Shown here in pieces: positions 1 to 7,146 of a stretch of 10,117 bases of DNA. Made by a program: the position numbers and the translations under genes. The stretch is from Phycisphaerae bacterium (GTDB taxonomy: Bacteria > Planctomycetota > Phycisphaerae > Sedimentisphaerales > Anaerobacaceae). The stretch is taken from NCBI GenBank assembly GCA_030630315.1, contig DAOVNI010000026.1:1-10117 (forward strand), read 5' to 3'. Position 1 is the first letter of the stretch; each line of letters opens with the position of its first letter. The notes beneath the pieces are model-generated. The model saw only the letters and a program-made list of their open reading frames with translations, was not told the origin of the DNA and did not search any database.

Positions 1-118
1 CAATTTCCGAAAAGCCCAAAATGAACGTAAACTTCTATTTAACAAAGGATTATGAAAATAAATCCAATTGGAAGCTTCAAGAAAACAAACCCAATCAAAC
101 CCAATTCCCCTGCCCCAA
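1..118. repeat. Possible dispersed repeat unit, about 100 bp
   Basis: This is an A-rich, gene-free stretch at the left edge. The opening motif CAATTTCCGAAAAGCCC recurs in altered form near 102-117 (CAATTCCCCTGCCCC), giving a period of about 100 bp, as if one unit and the start of a second were present. A plus-strand frame through it is open and lysine/asparagine-rich, but it has no good start context and runs antisense into the downstream oxidoreductase gene, so I do not call it a gene. I recall similar low-complexity translations from planctomycete genomes, but I could not check this. Confidence 0.35.
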
Positions 119-137
119 AATCGCCGCGCAGGCGATT
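119..137 (-). terminator. Candidate terminator hairpin after the MocA-type gene
   Basis: A perfect 7-bp stem, AATCGCC paired with GGCGATT around a 5-nt loop, lies about 85 bp past the stop of the minus-strand oxidoreductase gene. Read on the minus strand it runs into TTTT and then GGGG, so the T tract is short. Placement and stem quality suggest transcription termination, but the weak T tract leaves it uncertain. Confidence 0.4.
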
Positions 138-221
138 GGCAAGAGAAAAGGATACATCCGCCGGCGACCCCTACCTCTAACTTCGTACACCCCGCTACTG
201 ACAGCGCACCCGCTTTCGCTT

Positions 222-1568
222 CTACAAGTGATATGGGTGACGTTGCGGCCGAGACATCATCCGCCGGGCCTGTTCGTCACCGACTATCTCCTGTTTTTTC
301 TGGTCCCACTTAAGCTTCCGGCCCAGAATCAGCGAGAGGTTACCCAGGTTGCACAGGTTGGCCGTGGCCACGGCGGCCTCGATGTTCATAATGGTCTTTC
401 TGCCCGTCTTGATACCCTGGAACCAATCCTCCTTGTGGCCGGGACTCTTATAGACCTGCACGCCGCCGGGCGGAATCTTGTAGTTCACCGCCTTCAGCTC
501 GGTGAAGACCTGACCGTCGCCGACCCAGACGATAAGCTTGTCTTTGTCGCCGTGGTAGACGGCGCCGTACGAGTCGCGGATTCCCAGCCGCTTTCTCTTT
601 TCCTGGTCGAAGTAGGGAATCTTCCGGCCCGGCTGGCTCCAGATTAGCTGCCAGTCGGGGTTCTTGAAGGTGTAGACCACCTCCATGTCAATGGCGGTGT
701 CCCACAACCCCTTGGTGGGCAGGGTCCCCGTGGCCTCGATGGTGACCGGGCCGGTATTGTCGGCGTTCATGAAGTAAATGGCGTTGCTCATCACATGGGC
801 GCCGCGGTCGCGGATCTGCCCGCCACCGGATTCCATAATCCAGCGGAACACGCCATGACAATATCGCTTATTGTATGGCCGCCAGCGCAACGGCCCCAGC
901 CACAGGTCCCAATCGAGATCCGGCGGCGGCACGCTGTCGGGCACCGGGTTATTGTCCACGGGACTTGCGTAGTGCCAGCACGTTACCTTCCGGACGGTCC
1001 CCAGCATATCGTTGGCAATGTACGCGTGCGCAGAGTAGGCTTCCGGCTGCGAACGTCCCTGCGAGCCGACCTGGACCGACACTTTGTTCTTCTTAGCCGC
1101 AGCAACCATTGCCTTGCCTTCCTCGATTGTGCAGCAGGCCGGCTTCTCGACATAGATGTGCTTGCCGCATTCAGCCGCGTGGACCATCTGAACACCATGC
1201 CAGTGGTCCGGCGTGGCGATGACCACGGCGTCGATGTCTTTGCGTTCGAGAATGTAACGGTAGTCACGGTAGGGCTGCACACCCGCACCCGCTGTTTTCA
1301 CCGCTCCAGCGAGCCGTTTTTCATCAATGTCGCAGACCGCCGCGATGTTCACCTCGCCTCTGTCGCGCCTTTTCACCATATCGCGCAAATGGTATCCGCC
1401 CATACTACCAACACCAATATGGGCCATTGTCAACCGTTCGTTCGGCCCGATTCTGCCCGGCCCTGACCAGGCGCAGGATGGAATGAAGTACGGCAAGCCA
1501 ATTGCCGCCGCACTCGCAGCAGCACCAGCCAGGAATTTACGTCTGTTGAGTTGGTTCGATTTTTTCAT
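222..1568 (-). CDS. Tat-exported Gfo/Idh/MocA family oxidoreductase
   Basis: This 448-residue protein should be an NAD(P)-dependent sugar or cyclitol oxidoreductase acting outside the cytoplasm. A twin-arginine signal is clear: NRRKFLAG at residues 8-15, then an alanine-rich hydrophobic run. Cys32 in IPSC could be a lipidation site, but the proline makes the lipobox poor. The Rossmann fold opens with GVGSMGG (52-58); DHWHG (121-125) and the family EKP motif (141-143, catalytic-type Lys142) follow. A later SGGGQIRDRGAH segment matches the family's substrate-side GGG-D-G-H motif, with Arg where many members have Trp. An open frame extends 22 codons upstream, but this ATG is preferred because AAAGGTGAT lies just upstream and it places the Tat motif at the N terminus. 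The HEAT-repeat gene lies 86 bp upstream on the same strand. Planctomycetes carry many such paralogues, so the substrate cannot be named. Confidence 0.93.
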   Translation of the reverse strand: MKKSNQLNRRKFLAGAAASAAAIGLPYFIPSCAWSGPGRIGPNERLTMAHIGVGSMGGYHLRDMVKRRDRGEVNIAAVCDIDEKRLAGAVKTAGAGVQPYRDYRYILERKDIDAVVIATPDHWHGVQMVHAAECGKHIYVEKPACCTIEEGKAMVAAAKKNKVSVQVGSQGRSQPEAYSAHAYIANDMLGTVRKVTCWHYASPVDNNPVPDSVPPPDLDWDLWLGPLRWRPYNKRYCHGVFRWIMESGGGQIRDRGAHVMSNAIYFMNADNTGPVTIEATGTLPTKGLWDTAIDMEVVYTFKNPDWQLIWSQPGRKIPYFDQEKRKRLGIRDSYGAVYHGDKDKLIVWVGDGQVFTELKAVNYKIPPGGVQVYKSPGHKEDWFQGIKTGRKTIMNIEAAVATANLCNLGNLSLILGRKLKWDQKKQEIVGDEQARRMMSRPQRHPYHL

Positions 1569-1654
1569 CGTTCTATCACCTTTCTGCTTTAATTCCAGTA
1601 TATTAAGTAAGGCGCCAAACGGCAGTCTTGACACTTGCCTTCCGCCGCGCCGCC

Positions 1655-2296
1655 TTACTTCATCGGCTTGACGTTCGTCTTCTTCGTAGGCACCAGCTTG
1701 ACACAGGGAAGTCCGCGAACCCTTACGCCGCGCTGCCGCAGCGACTGTGCGATATTAATCTTGAAGTTCCTGGGAGCAGCTTTCAGTCCGGCCCTCAGTG
1801 CCGCAATGGACTTCCTGCCGGGAATGCGCTGCAGCACCATCCGGGCATCCTCGCGCAGTTCGCTGTTCGATAACAATGAGGCAACTGCCTCGACAGCCTT
1901 GTTTTGACCAATCTCGGAAAGCATCCAGAGCACTTCACGTCGGACCGGTGTCGGCTGGTTGTCGCTCAACAGCGCAATCAGTTCTGCGGTAACCGCCCTC
2001 TTCTCGCTGCCGGCGCCGGGGCGACCGACATAGCGGACAATCTTCCACAAGCCGCGCTTTGCCGCACGGGCGACTTCAAGGTCTTTATCTGTCATAACTG
2101 CGGCCAAAGGCCTGACTGCCGGAGCCCCGACTTCGCCGGCACTGAGCCAGGCCTCTGCTCGCACCTTGTCACTCTTGTCCTTAATTTTGGCAATCAGTTT
2201 ATTCACCGCTTTGCTCTCCGCGGCATTGGCCGTTCCGGCCATAACTCCCGCGGCCGCAGCTGCAAGGGACACCTTTTTGAGCTTGTTGTTAGACAT
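1655..2296 (-). CDS. Exported HEAT-repeat protein
   Basis: This protein has 213 residues. The N terminus has a lysine-rich start (NNKLKK), an alanine-rich hydrophobic core and an ANA-AE signal-peptidase site after about residue 25, so it should be exported. The mature part is built of roughly four or five helical HEAT/PBS-lyase-like repeats of about 30 residues; recognisable units include VRAEAWLSAGEVGAPAVRPL and VRREVLWMLSEIGQNKAVEA. The tail is basic (KKTNVKPMK). Such repeats act as protein-binding scaffolds, and no catalytic residues are visible. A GTG three codons upstream is possible, but the ATG has AAGAAAGGGTGG at a normal distance. The gene has its own promoter, and the MocA-type gene follows 86 bp downstream with no clear terminator between, so the two may work together outside the cytoplasm. 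That partnership is inference. Confidence 0.82.
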   Translation of the reverse strand: MSNNKLKKVSLAAAAAGVMAGTANAAESKAVNKLIAKIKDKSDKVRAEAWLSAGEVGAPAVRPLAAVMTDKDLEVARAAKRGLWKIVRYVGRPGAGSEKRAVTAELIALLSDNQPTPVRREVLWMLSEIGQNKAVEAVASLLSNSELREDARMVLQRIPGRKSIAALRAGLKAAPRNFKINIAQSLRQRGVRVRGLPCVKLVPTKKTNVKPMK

Positions 2297-2352
2297 ATTT
2301 ACCACCCTTTCTTGTTACTTAGATTTCACAGATAACTTCTGAATCACACCAC

Positions 2353-2380
2353 ATTTTACCTTCTCCATTGATTTAGTCAA
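2353..2380 (-). promoter_or_regulatory. Sigma-70-like promoter for the HEAT-repeat gene
   Basis: Read on the minus strand: TTGACT (2375-2380), a 16-bp spacer, then TAAAAT (2353-2358). Each box matches the consensus at five of six positions. Transcription would start near 2346, giving a leader of about 50 nt. Confidence 0.55.
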
Positions 2381-2382
2381 TG
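2366..2382. promoter_or_regulatory. Palindrome overlapping the -35 box (possible operator)
   Basis: CATTGA and TCAATG form a perfect 6-bp inverted repeat around a 5-bp centre. It covers the -35 hexamer of the HEAT-gene promoter, a position typical of a repressor site. No regulator is identifiable in the window, so the role is inference. Confidence 0.3.
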
Positions 2383-2450
2383 ATTTATTTTTCCAGTTTG
2401 CCTTAATCCGCTTCTTTGCACGCTATTCTCACAAAAGCGCATCGCAGAAT

Positions 2451-2518
2451 AAAAAGTGCCGCCGATGTGTCCCGTTGACCCTCGCCCGCGGGGACTCGAC
2501 TATTAGACGGAGGCGGCA
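2451..2518 (-). terminator. Nested GC-rich hairpin with T tract, candidate terminator of the cyclase gene
   Basis: On the minus strand, TGCCGCC (2512-2518) pairs perfectly with GGCGGCA (2457-2463), followed after one base by TTTTT. Inside, GTCCC and GGGAC (2491-2495 and 2469-2473) form a second stem that contains the palindrome CCCGCGGG. The element starts 18 bp past the stop of the diguanylate cyclase gene, as expected for a terminator. The outer loop is about 48 nt, longer than usual, so it could also be a structured repeat or small RNA. Confidence 0.5.
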
Positions 2519-2535
2519 ATTTACGTGATACGGGA

Positions 2536-3654
2536 TTACTCGACATCAGCGATGTCGTTCTGGGGCTTGCCGACCAGATAAATTCGGTTTTTACCGCTGC
2601 GTTTGGCCTCCAACAGTGCCCTGTCTGCCTGCTGAAAAAGCCCCTGTACTGTAGAACCATCGCGTGGAAAGCTCGCCAGGCCGCCGCTTATTGCCAAAAG
2701 CCCTTTGCCTTCCGGGCCTAACAAATGCAATTCCGTCCTCCTTAATTCTCTTCTAAATCGCTCCACTATAAAGATTGCCTCTTTAGGATGGTCCGCCATT
2801 GCCGAGCGCCTCTCGGTTTCCGAGACGACATCAGGAACCAGACGTCGGGTAACGGCACCCGAGGTTTTCGGGCCGACCGGTTTGGGCTGCGGCTCATCCC
2901 AGAAAACAACTGCAAACTCGTCGCCGCCAATCCTGCCGACAACGTCGTGGCCACGGCAGCAGCGCCGCATCAGAACAGCAGCTTGTTTCAGGACTTCGTC
3001 ACCGGCCAAATGGCCATAAACATCATTGTAATGTTTGAAGTTATCGATATCAAAAACAAGCAGCGTCACCCGACCGTTGTCCTTCTTAGCACGCTCTATC
3101 ATTTGTCTGGAAAACTCCCAGATATATCTTCTATTCTTCAGGCCCGTTAAATCATCCTCTGTAGCCAATTTTTCAAGCTGTTTTATTTTCATTTCCATCG
3201 CTGCATCGACAGCGGCGGGTGCAGCAGTCTCGGCCTGGGTAGAGACATCTCGTGAAGCACCAGGCGTACCGCCAACGAGATACGAGATACGAGATACAAG
3301 ATACGAGAAATGAATTGGACAAATCAAATAATCATCCGCCACATTTGTTCCATTAGACGCCGAGCCAACGAGCTGTATCGCCACCGGCTCTTCACACATC
3401 TGCGCCAGAAGAATAATTTTTGCTTCGCAATTTTCCCCTCTTAAGGCCTTCAGGGCCGAGCTTAATTTAGCCGACATTCCGGACATCACAACACAAATTG
3501 CCCGGAAGCTGTTTTTTGCCACAGCGTCGATTGCATCAAGCATATTGGTGCGAACCTCACAGGGCAGCTTTGCGATAGCACCGGCATCTAAAAAGGCCCT
3601 GCTAATATCGCCTACCAGCAGAATTTTCCGGCTATCTGTATCAGGGGCGCTCAT
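2536..3654 (-). CDS. Diguanylate cyclase with degenerate receiver domain (GGDEF protein)
   Basis: This 372-residue cytoplasmic protein should make cyclic di-GMP from two GTP. Residues about 9-127 look like a receiver fold (KILLVGD, ICVVMSG, KIILLAQ, ADDYLICPI), but the phospho-acceptor Asp is missing where ICVVMSG stands and the usual KP lysine is replaced, so it is probably a pseudo-receiver. A linker leads to the GGDEF domain from about residue 165 (DDLTGLKNRR, FDIDNFKHYND). The active-site GGDEF (243-247) is intact, and the inhibitory-site RxxD (RGHD, 234-237) sits at the correct five-residue spacing, so product inhibition is likely. About 35 extra residues (roughly 253-290) interrupt the domain after the active site. 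A heptamer tandem repeat encodes residues 116-127. The start has TGAGG nine bases upstream and its own promoter. Confidence 0.94.
   Translation of the reverse strand: MSAPDTDSRKILLVGDISRAFLDAGAIAKLPCEVRTNMLDAIDAVAKNSFRAICVVMSGMSAKLSSALKALRGENCEAKIILLAQMCEEPVAIQLVGSASNGTNVADDYLICPIHFSYLVSRISYLVGGTPGASRDVSTQAETAAPAAVDAAMEMKIKQLEKLATEDDLTGLKNRRYIWEFSRQMIERAKKDNGRVTLLVFDIDNFKHYNDVYGHLAGDEVLKQAAVLMRRCCRGHDVVGRIGGDEFAVVFWDEPQPKPVGPKTSGAVTRRLVPDVVSETERRSAMADHPKEAIFIVERFRRELRRTELHLLGPEGKGLLAISGGLASFPRDGSTVQGLFQQADRALLEAKRSGKNRIYLVGKPQNDIADVE
3275..3309. repeat. Five tandem copies of a 7-bp repeat inside the cyclase gene
   Basis: The plus strand reads ACGAGAT three times exactly, then ACAAGAT and ACGAGAA. 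In the cyclase frame this encodes the two SYLV segments at the end of the receiver-like domain. The unit is not a multiple of three, so loss or gain of one copy would shift the reading frame before the GGDEF domain. Confidence 0.9.
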
Positions 3655-3694
3655 TTAGCTAAACCTCAGGTAAAACGGCTTATTATCGCCTCTT

Positions 3695-3722
3695 ATGATA
3701 ACATAATTTGCAGAAAAGTCAA
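3695..3722 (-). promoter_or_regulatory. Sigma-70-like promoter for the diguanylate cyclase gene
   Basis: Minus strand: TTGACT (3717-3722), a 16-bp spacer, TATCAT (3695-3700). Each box has five of six consensus bases. The start point would be near 3688, giving a leader of about 34 nt that includes the TGAGG ribosome-binding site. Confidence 0.55.
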
Positions 3723-3754
3723 CCCCAATCCCCCCCTGCCTGCCTGCTTGAAGT

Positions 3755-5626
3755 TTAATCCACTGTCGGCAGGTCATCAAGAATCTTCTTGACCTGCTCA
3801 GTAAAAACGCTATTGGGATACAAGCTGATAAAGCTCATCAGAGTTTCTCTTGTCTCACGCAGATACTTATTCTTCTGCTCTTCATTCGATTCATTCTGAT
3901 ATAGACCAATCTTCAAACGGGCCAGCTCGTATAACGCCTGCATCCCCCCATCGGTATTCTGAAATTTTTTGTGTAGCTGACTTAGTTCTTCCGCCCGCTG
4001 CTGCTCATCGGCAACGAGTTTCGTTTGCGCCAACAAGATGTTGTCACGGAGAGGGTCGTTCTCACCTATTTGCGCCAGCAATTCCTCAAGGCGCCAGACA
4101 TAATCGAAGGCGTGCGGGTTTAGCATAACAAATGTTGCTAAACGTTCGACCGATGTCGGCTTATCGGTCCGATTTTCCTTTCCTATAAGATTACGCAACT
4201 GATTTAATCTCCTTTGCAATTCTTCTAACTTAGACTTTGTCATTGCCGAATCAGCCGGCGGACGAAACGGGCTAAAAAATGTGTCGCCTTGCATTTGTTC
4301 TTTTTCGAATAGTTTCAACCGCTCGCGGAGCCTATCTTGGGCCTCACTAAGAAGCTTGTCGGCCTGCTCAAATTCACCCTGACCAGCCCAATGCCTTGCA
4401 ATGCGCCATCGTGCTTCGAGTGATTCCGGGCTGTTACCAAAATCATCGTACAGCGACCACCATATCTCGCGCGACCCTTCGTACGGGTAATCGCTGTAAA
4501 AATGCAATATCTCTTTTTGTCCTAAAATATTAATGTCCGGGCTGTATTCGCTCAAAAACGCTTTGTAGTACAGCGCTATCGGCATACGATGACTTTTGAA
4601 TCGCCGGCTTATAAATAAATCGTACTGCTCGAAAAGCCATTGTCTTTTCGCTTGATACTTCAACGGCTCCGGCACTATAAACCACCTCGGCCAACGGTCG
4701 TAACTCTCGTGACCTAACTTTCTCTGGATTTCCTTTTTCAGCTCTGCACGCAGGGGTATCGGTTCGGTAGGGTAAAAGAAACCTGCCAGATATTTTCTGA
4801 CCGCAGGATTTGTAATCGTTTTGTCCAGGGCTTCTGTTATGCTGTGACCGCGAAACTCGCTCACGTCTTCCGGATTGTTCTTGGCCACATAGAGCTGATA
4901 GTCTAATTCATCAAAGCCTATTCTCATTTCAAAAGTCACGAGGGCCAATAAAAGGAAAACAGAAGTAACAATCCAGACCAGGCCCGGCCGATAACGCGTA
5001 AAATGACCTATGCCGAGAACCAACCCCGCTATCCCCAGACCGATGAGCCAGGCGCAAATCCACGGCGCAAAAGAAAAACCCCATGTAATAGGTTCTACCC
5101 CGCTTGCACCACCGAAGTATCCCCAATAAAGAAGCTGCGGTGCCGTGCATAACGCTATCGCAGTGAAGCGGGAACGAAAACGAAGCGGACGACACGCCGC
5201 AGCAACACAACTTATCAAAAGGCAAATTGCAAAGGCCGGTAAATTCGCTAAGAAAAATACTGCCAGTATAAAAGGCAAACTGTACCGGAAGCTCATAAGC
5301 TGCGATATCAACACCGGCACAATGCCTAAAATACCCATAAGCAGACCTAAAACAAGAATCTGCCAGGGATATTCAAATATGCTCACGACGGTTCTATCTG
5401 ATTGGCCCAAATGCCAAAACTCGGGAATAGTTACGGCGCCGAAGTTGAACGACCAGAACGAGCCGCTTACTATCTTCGACCAGAAAAGACAGCTTATACC
5501 AAAGGCCGCAACAGCAAGCAGCCAGCACCTCTGAACATTTTTATGGCTGTAGTGCAGCGTGGGGCCAACAGCCATAAAAGACTTCGAGGCCACTTTGGGC
5601 CTCTTATCTATCTGCTTATTATCCAT
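3755..5626 (-). CDS. Multi-pass membrane protein with long TPR-like C-terminal region, function unknown
   Basis: I do not recognise this 623-residue protein. The first 240 or so residues hold about six or seven hydrophobic segments, including WLLAVAAFGISCLFW, ILVLGLLMGILGIVPVLI, FILAVFFLANLPAFAICLLI, an APWICAWLIGLGIAGLVLGI stretch and WIVTSVFLLLALV. The remaining 380 residues are soluble and mostly helical, with TPR-like pairs (SLEARWRIARHWAGQGEFEQA, MQALYELARLKIGLY, LMSFISLYPNSVFTEQVKKIL) and a charged coiled-coil-prone stretch. A scaffold or envelope role is possible, but no enzymatic motif is visible. An in-frame ATG 15 codons upstream exists, but its first residues come from repeat-like spacer. 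This ATG has TAAGG four bases upstream and is preferred. The gene follows ahcY by 63 nt on the same strand, so co-transcription is likely. Confidence 0.85.
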   Translation of the reverse strand: MDNKQIDKRPKVASKSFMAVGPTLHYSHKNVQRCWLLAVAAFGISCLFWSKIVSGSFWSFNFGAVTIPEFWHLGQSDRTVVSIFEYPWQILVLGLLMGILGIVPVLISQLMSFRYSLPFILAVFFLANLPAFAICLLISCVAAACRPLRFRSRFTAIALCTAPQLLYWGYFGGASGVEPITWGFSFAPWICAWLIGLGIAGLVLGIGHFTRYRPGLVWIVTSVFLLLALVTFEMRIGFDELDYQLYVAKNNPEDVSEFRGHSITEALDKTITNPAVRKYLAGFFYPTEPIPLRAELKKEIQRKLGHESYDRWPRWFIVPEPLKYQAKRQWLFEQYDLFISRRFKSHRMPIALYYKAFLSEYSPDINILGQKEILHFYSDYPYEGSREIWWSLYDDFGNSPESLEARWRIARHWAGQGEFEQADKLLSEAQDRLRERLKLFEKEQMQGDTFFSPFRPPADSAMTKSKLEELQRRLNQLRNLIGKENRTDKPTSVERLATFVMLNPHAFDYVWRLEELLAQIGENDPLRDNILLAQTKLVADEQQRAEELSQLHKKFQNTDGGMQALYELARLKIGLYQNESNEEQKNKYLRETRETLMSFISLYPNSVFTEQVKKILDDLPTVD

Positions 5627-5689
5627 AAGCCTTACTCTCGATTCTCGATTTGGCTTACGAGTATCGCGCATCGAGCAACAGGCATCGAG

Positions 5690-6949
5690 CTATGTCCCTT
5701 CACCGCTGCTGGCAAGATAATCAACCTGTTCGGCCGTAAGTTTGTCTATTCCAATCGACATTGATTTCAGTTTCATCCTGCTCACTTGCTGCTCTATCTC
5801 GATAGGGACATCGTGGACCGCAACAGCAAGTTTGCCCTGTTTTTTTACCACATATTCCGCCTCTAACGCCTGCGTCGCAAAGCTCATATCCATCACGCTT
5901 GCAGGATGACCCTCGGCGGCTGCAAGGTTAATCAACCGCCCCTCAGCCAGAAGGTAAATTCGCTTGTTATTTCTCAAGACATATTCGTCCACGTGGTTCC
6001 GCACGTTACGGATTACCTTTTTACTGAGCTTTTTCAGGGCCGGTATGTCTATCTCAACGTTGAAGTGCCCGCTGTTAGCAACAACCGCTCTATCCTTCAT
6101 CACACGGAAATGCTCAGCACGTATAACGTTTTTATTGCCCGTGAGCGTTACGAACAGCTCACCGACCTTTGCCGCTTCTGCCATCGGCATAACCTCGAAG
6201 CCGTCCATAGCCGCCTCAAGCGCCTTGATTGCATCGACTTCCGTAATGATAACGATAGCCCCCATCCCTCTCGCTCGCATAGCAAAACCTCGGCCACACC
6301 AGCCGTACCCCGCCGCTACAATCTTTTTGCCGGCCATTAGAAAATCGGTCGCTCGAATAATACCGTCAACTGTTGACTGGCCCGTGCCATAGCGGTTATC
6401 GAAAAGGTACTTGGTTGCAGCGTCATTTACCGCAATAACGGGAAACTTTAATTTGCCTTTTAGAGCCATTGCCCGCAGACGAATAACACCCGTAGTGGTC
6501 TCTTCCATACTCGCAATAATCCGGTGGGCCTCTTTCTTTCGGCGGGTATGTAACTCGTTCACCAAATCAGCACCGTCGTCAAGCGTAATAACCGGCTTAT
6601 GGTCAATGGCGGCGTTGATGTGTTTATAATAGGTGCTGCGATTTTCACCGCAGACGGCGAAGACCGGTATCTTAAAATCTTTCACCAGCGATGCGGCCAC
6701 ATCGTCCTGCGTACTGAGCGGATTAGATGCGCAGAGAGCAACATTCGCTCCACCCGCTTTCAGCGTCCTTGCTATATTAGCTGTCTCAGCAGTTATATGC
6801 AAACAAGCCGAAACGTTTTTACCCTTTAATGGCTTGCTCTTTGCAAATCGCCTGCGTATCGCCGCCAGAGCCGGCATATCATTATCAGCCCACAGAATGC
6901 GTCTCTTACCCTCCGACGCCAACGATAAATCAGCTATATCGTACTTCAT
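5690..6949 (-). CDS. ahcY: S-adenosylhomocysteine hydrolase
   Basis: This 419-residue cytoplasmic enzyme reversibly splits S-adenosylhomocysteine into adenosine and homocysteine, clearing the inhibitor left by methyltransferases and feeding the methionine cycle. Family signatures run throughout: ADNDMPAL near the N terminus, [28 protein letters not shown], the substrate-site [26 protein letters not shown], the NAD-binding GYGWCGRG (214-221), [10 protein letters not shown] and [25 protein letters not shown]. The length and the missing C-terminal Lys-Tyr tail put it with the short form typical of archaea, Thermotoga and some other bacteria rather than the 430-490-residue form. GAAAGGG seven bases upstream supports this start. 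A candidate promoter lies just upstream, and the membrane-protein gene follows on the same strand. Confidence 0.97.
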   Translation of the reverse strand: MKYDIADLSLASEGKRRILWADNDMPALAAIRRRFAKSKPLKGKNVSACLHITAETANIARTLKAGGANVALCASNPLSTQDDVAASLVKDFKIPVFAVCGENRSTYYKHINAAIDHKPVITLDDGADLVNELHTRRKKEAHRIIASMEETTTGVIRLRAMALKGKLKFPVIAVNDAATKYLFDNRYGTGQSTVDGIIRATDFLMAGKKIVAAGYGWCGRGFAMRARGMGAIVIITEVDAIKALEAAMDGFEVMPMAEAAKVGELFVTLTGNKNVIRAEHFRVMKDRAVVANSGHFNVEIDIPALKKLSKKVIRNVRNHVDEYVLRNNKRIYLLAEGRLINLAAAEGHPASVMDMSFATQALEAEYVVKKQGKLAVAVHDVPIEIEQQVSRMKLKSMSIGIDKLTAEQVDYLASSGEGT

Positions 6950-6983
6950 TTATTAACCCTTTCAAAAATAAGTATAAATGGTG

Positions 6984-7012
6984 AATATAAAGCCAGAAGA
7001 TGAAATTTGCAA
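6984..7012 (-). promoter_or_regulatory. Candidate promoter for ahcY
   Basis: Minus strand: TTGCAA (7007-7012), a 17-bp spacer, TATATT (6984-6989). The -10 box is good and the -35 box moderate. The implied leader is only about 28 nt, too short to hold a known SAH or SAM riboswitch. Confidence 0.42.
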
Positions 7013-7033
7013 CCTTTTATTTTTGCTATGCAG

Positions 7034-7086
7034 GGTGCGATTATTCGCACCACTGAATCTGATGTGGCACGGGCTTCCAGCTCGTG
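7034..7086. repeat. Cluster of three short hairpins, REP-like
   Basis: Three stems lie in 53 bp. GGTGCGA and TCGCACC form a perfect 7-bp stem with a TTAT loop (7034-7051). CCAC and GTGG bracket the next 18 bp (7050-7067). CACGGGC and GCTCGTG form a stem with one mismatch around a TTCCA loop (7068-7086). None is followed by a T tract in the right place for a terminator. The compact layout resembles repetitive extragenic palindromes, but there is only one copy in this window. Confidence 0.4.
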
Positions 7087-7146
7087 AAAACTGGCCATAA
7101 AACTACCCCTTGTAAAACGAGAAAGGCAAACTAAAATCAAATGCAA

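Noticed and set aside
21..647. 208-codon plus-strand frame
   Set aside because: Most of it is antisense to the clear MocA-type gene, and its first part is low-complexity repeat.
795..1466. 223-codon plus-strand frame
   Set aside because: It lies entirely antisense within the MocA-type gene; the opposite strand carries all the family motifs.
2403..2660. 85-codon minus-strand frame across the end of the cyclase gene
   Set aside because: It overlaps the GGDEF gene in another frame and continues through the hairpin terminator, so it is probably not coding.
3275..3309. CRISPR array
   Set aside because: The repeats are 7 bp, directly adjacent and without spacers, and there are no cas genes.
6946..7146. 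66-codon minus-strand frame overlapping the ahcY start
   Set aside because: It runs through the hairpin cluster and the candidate ahcY promoter, has no convincing ribosome-binding site and resembles no family.
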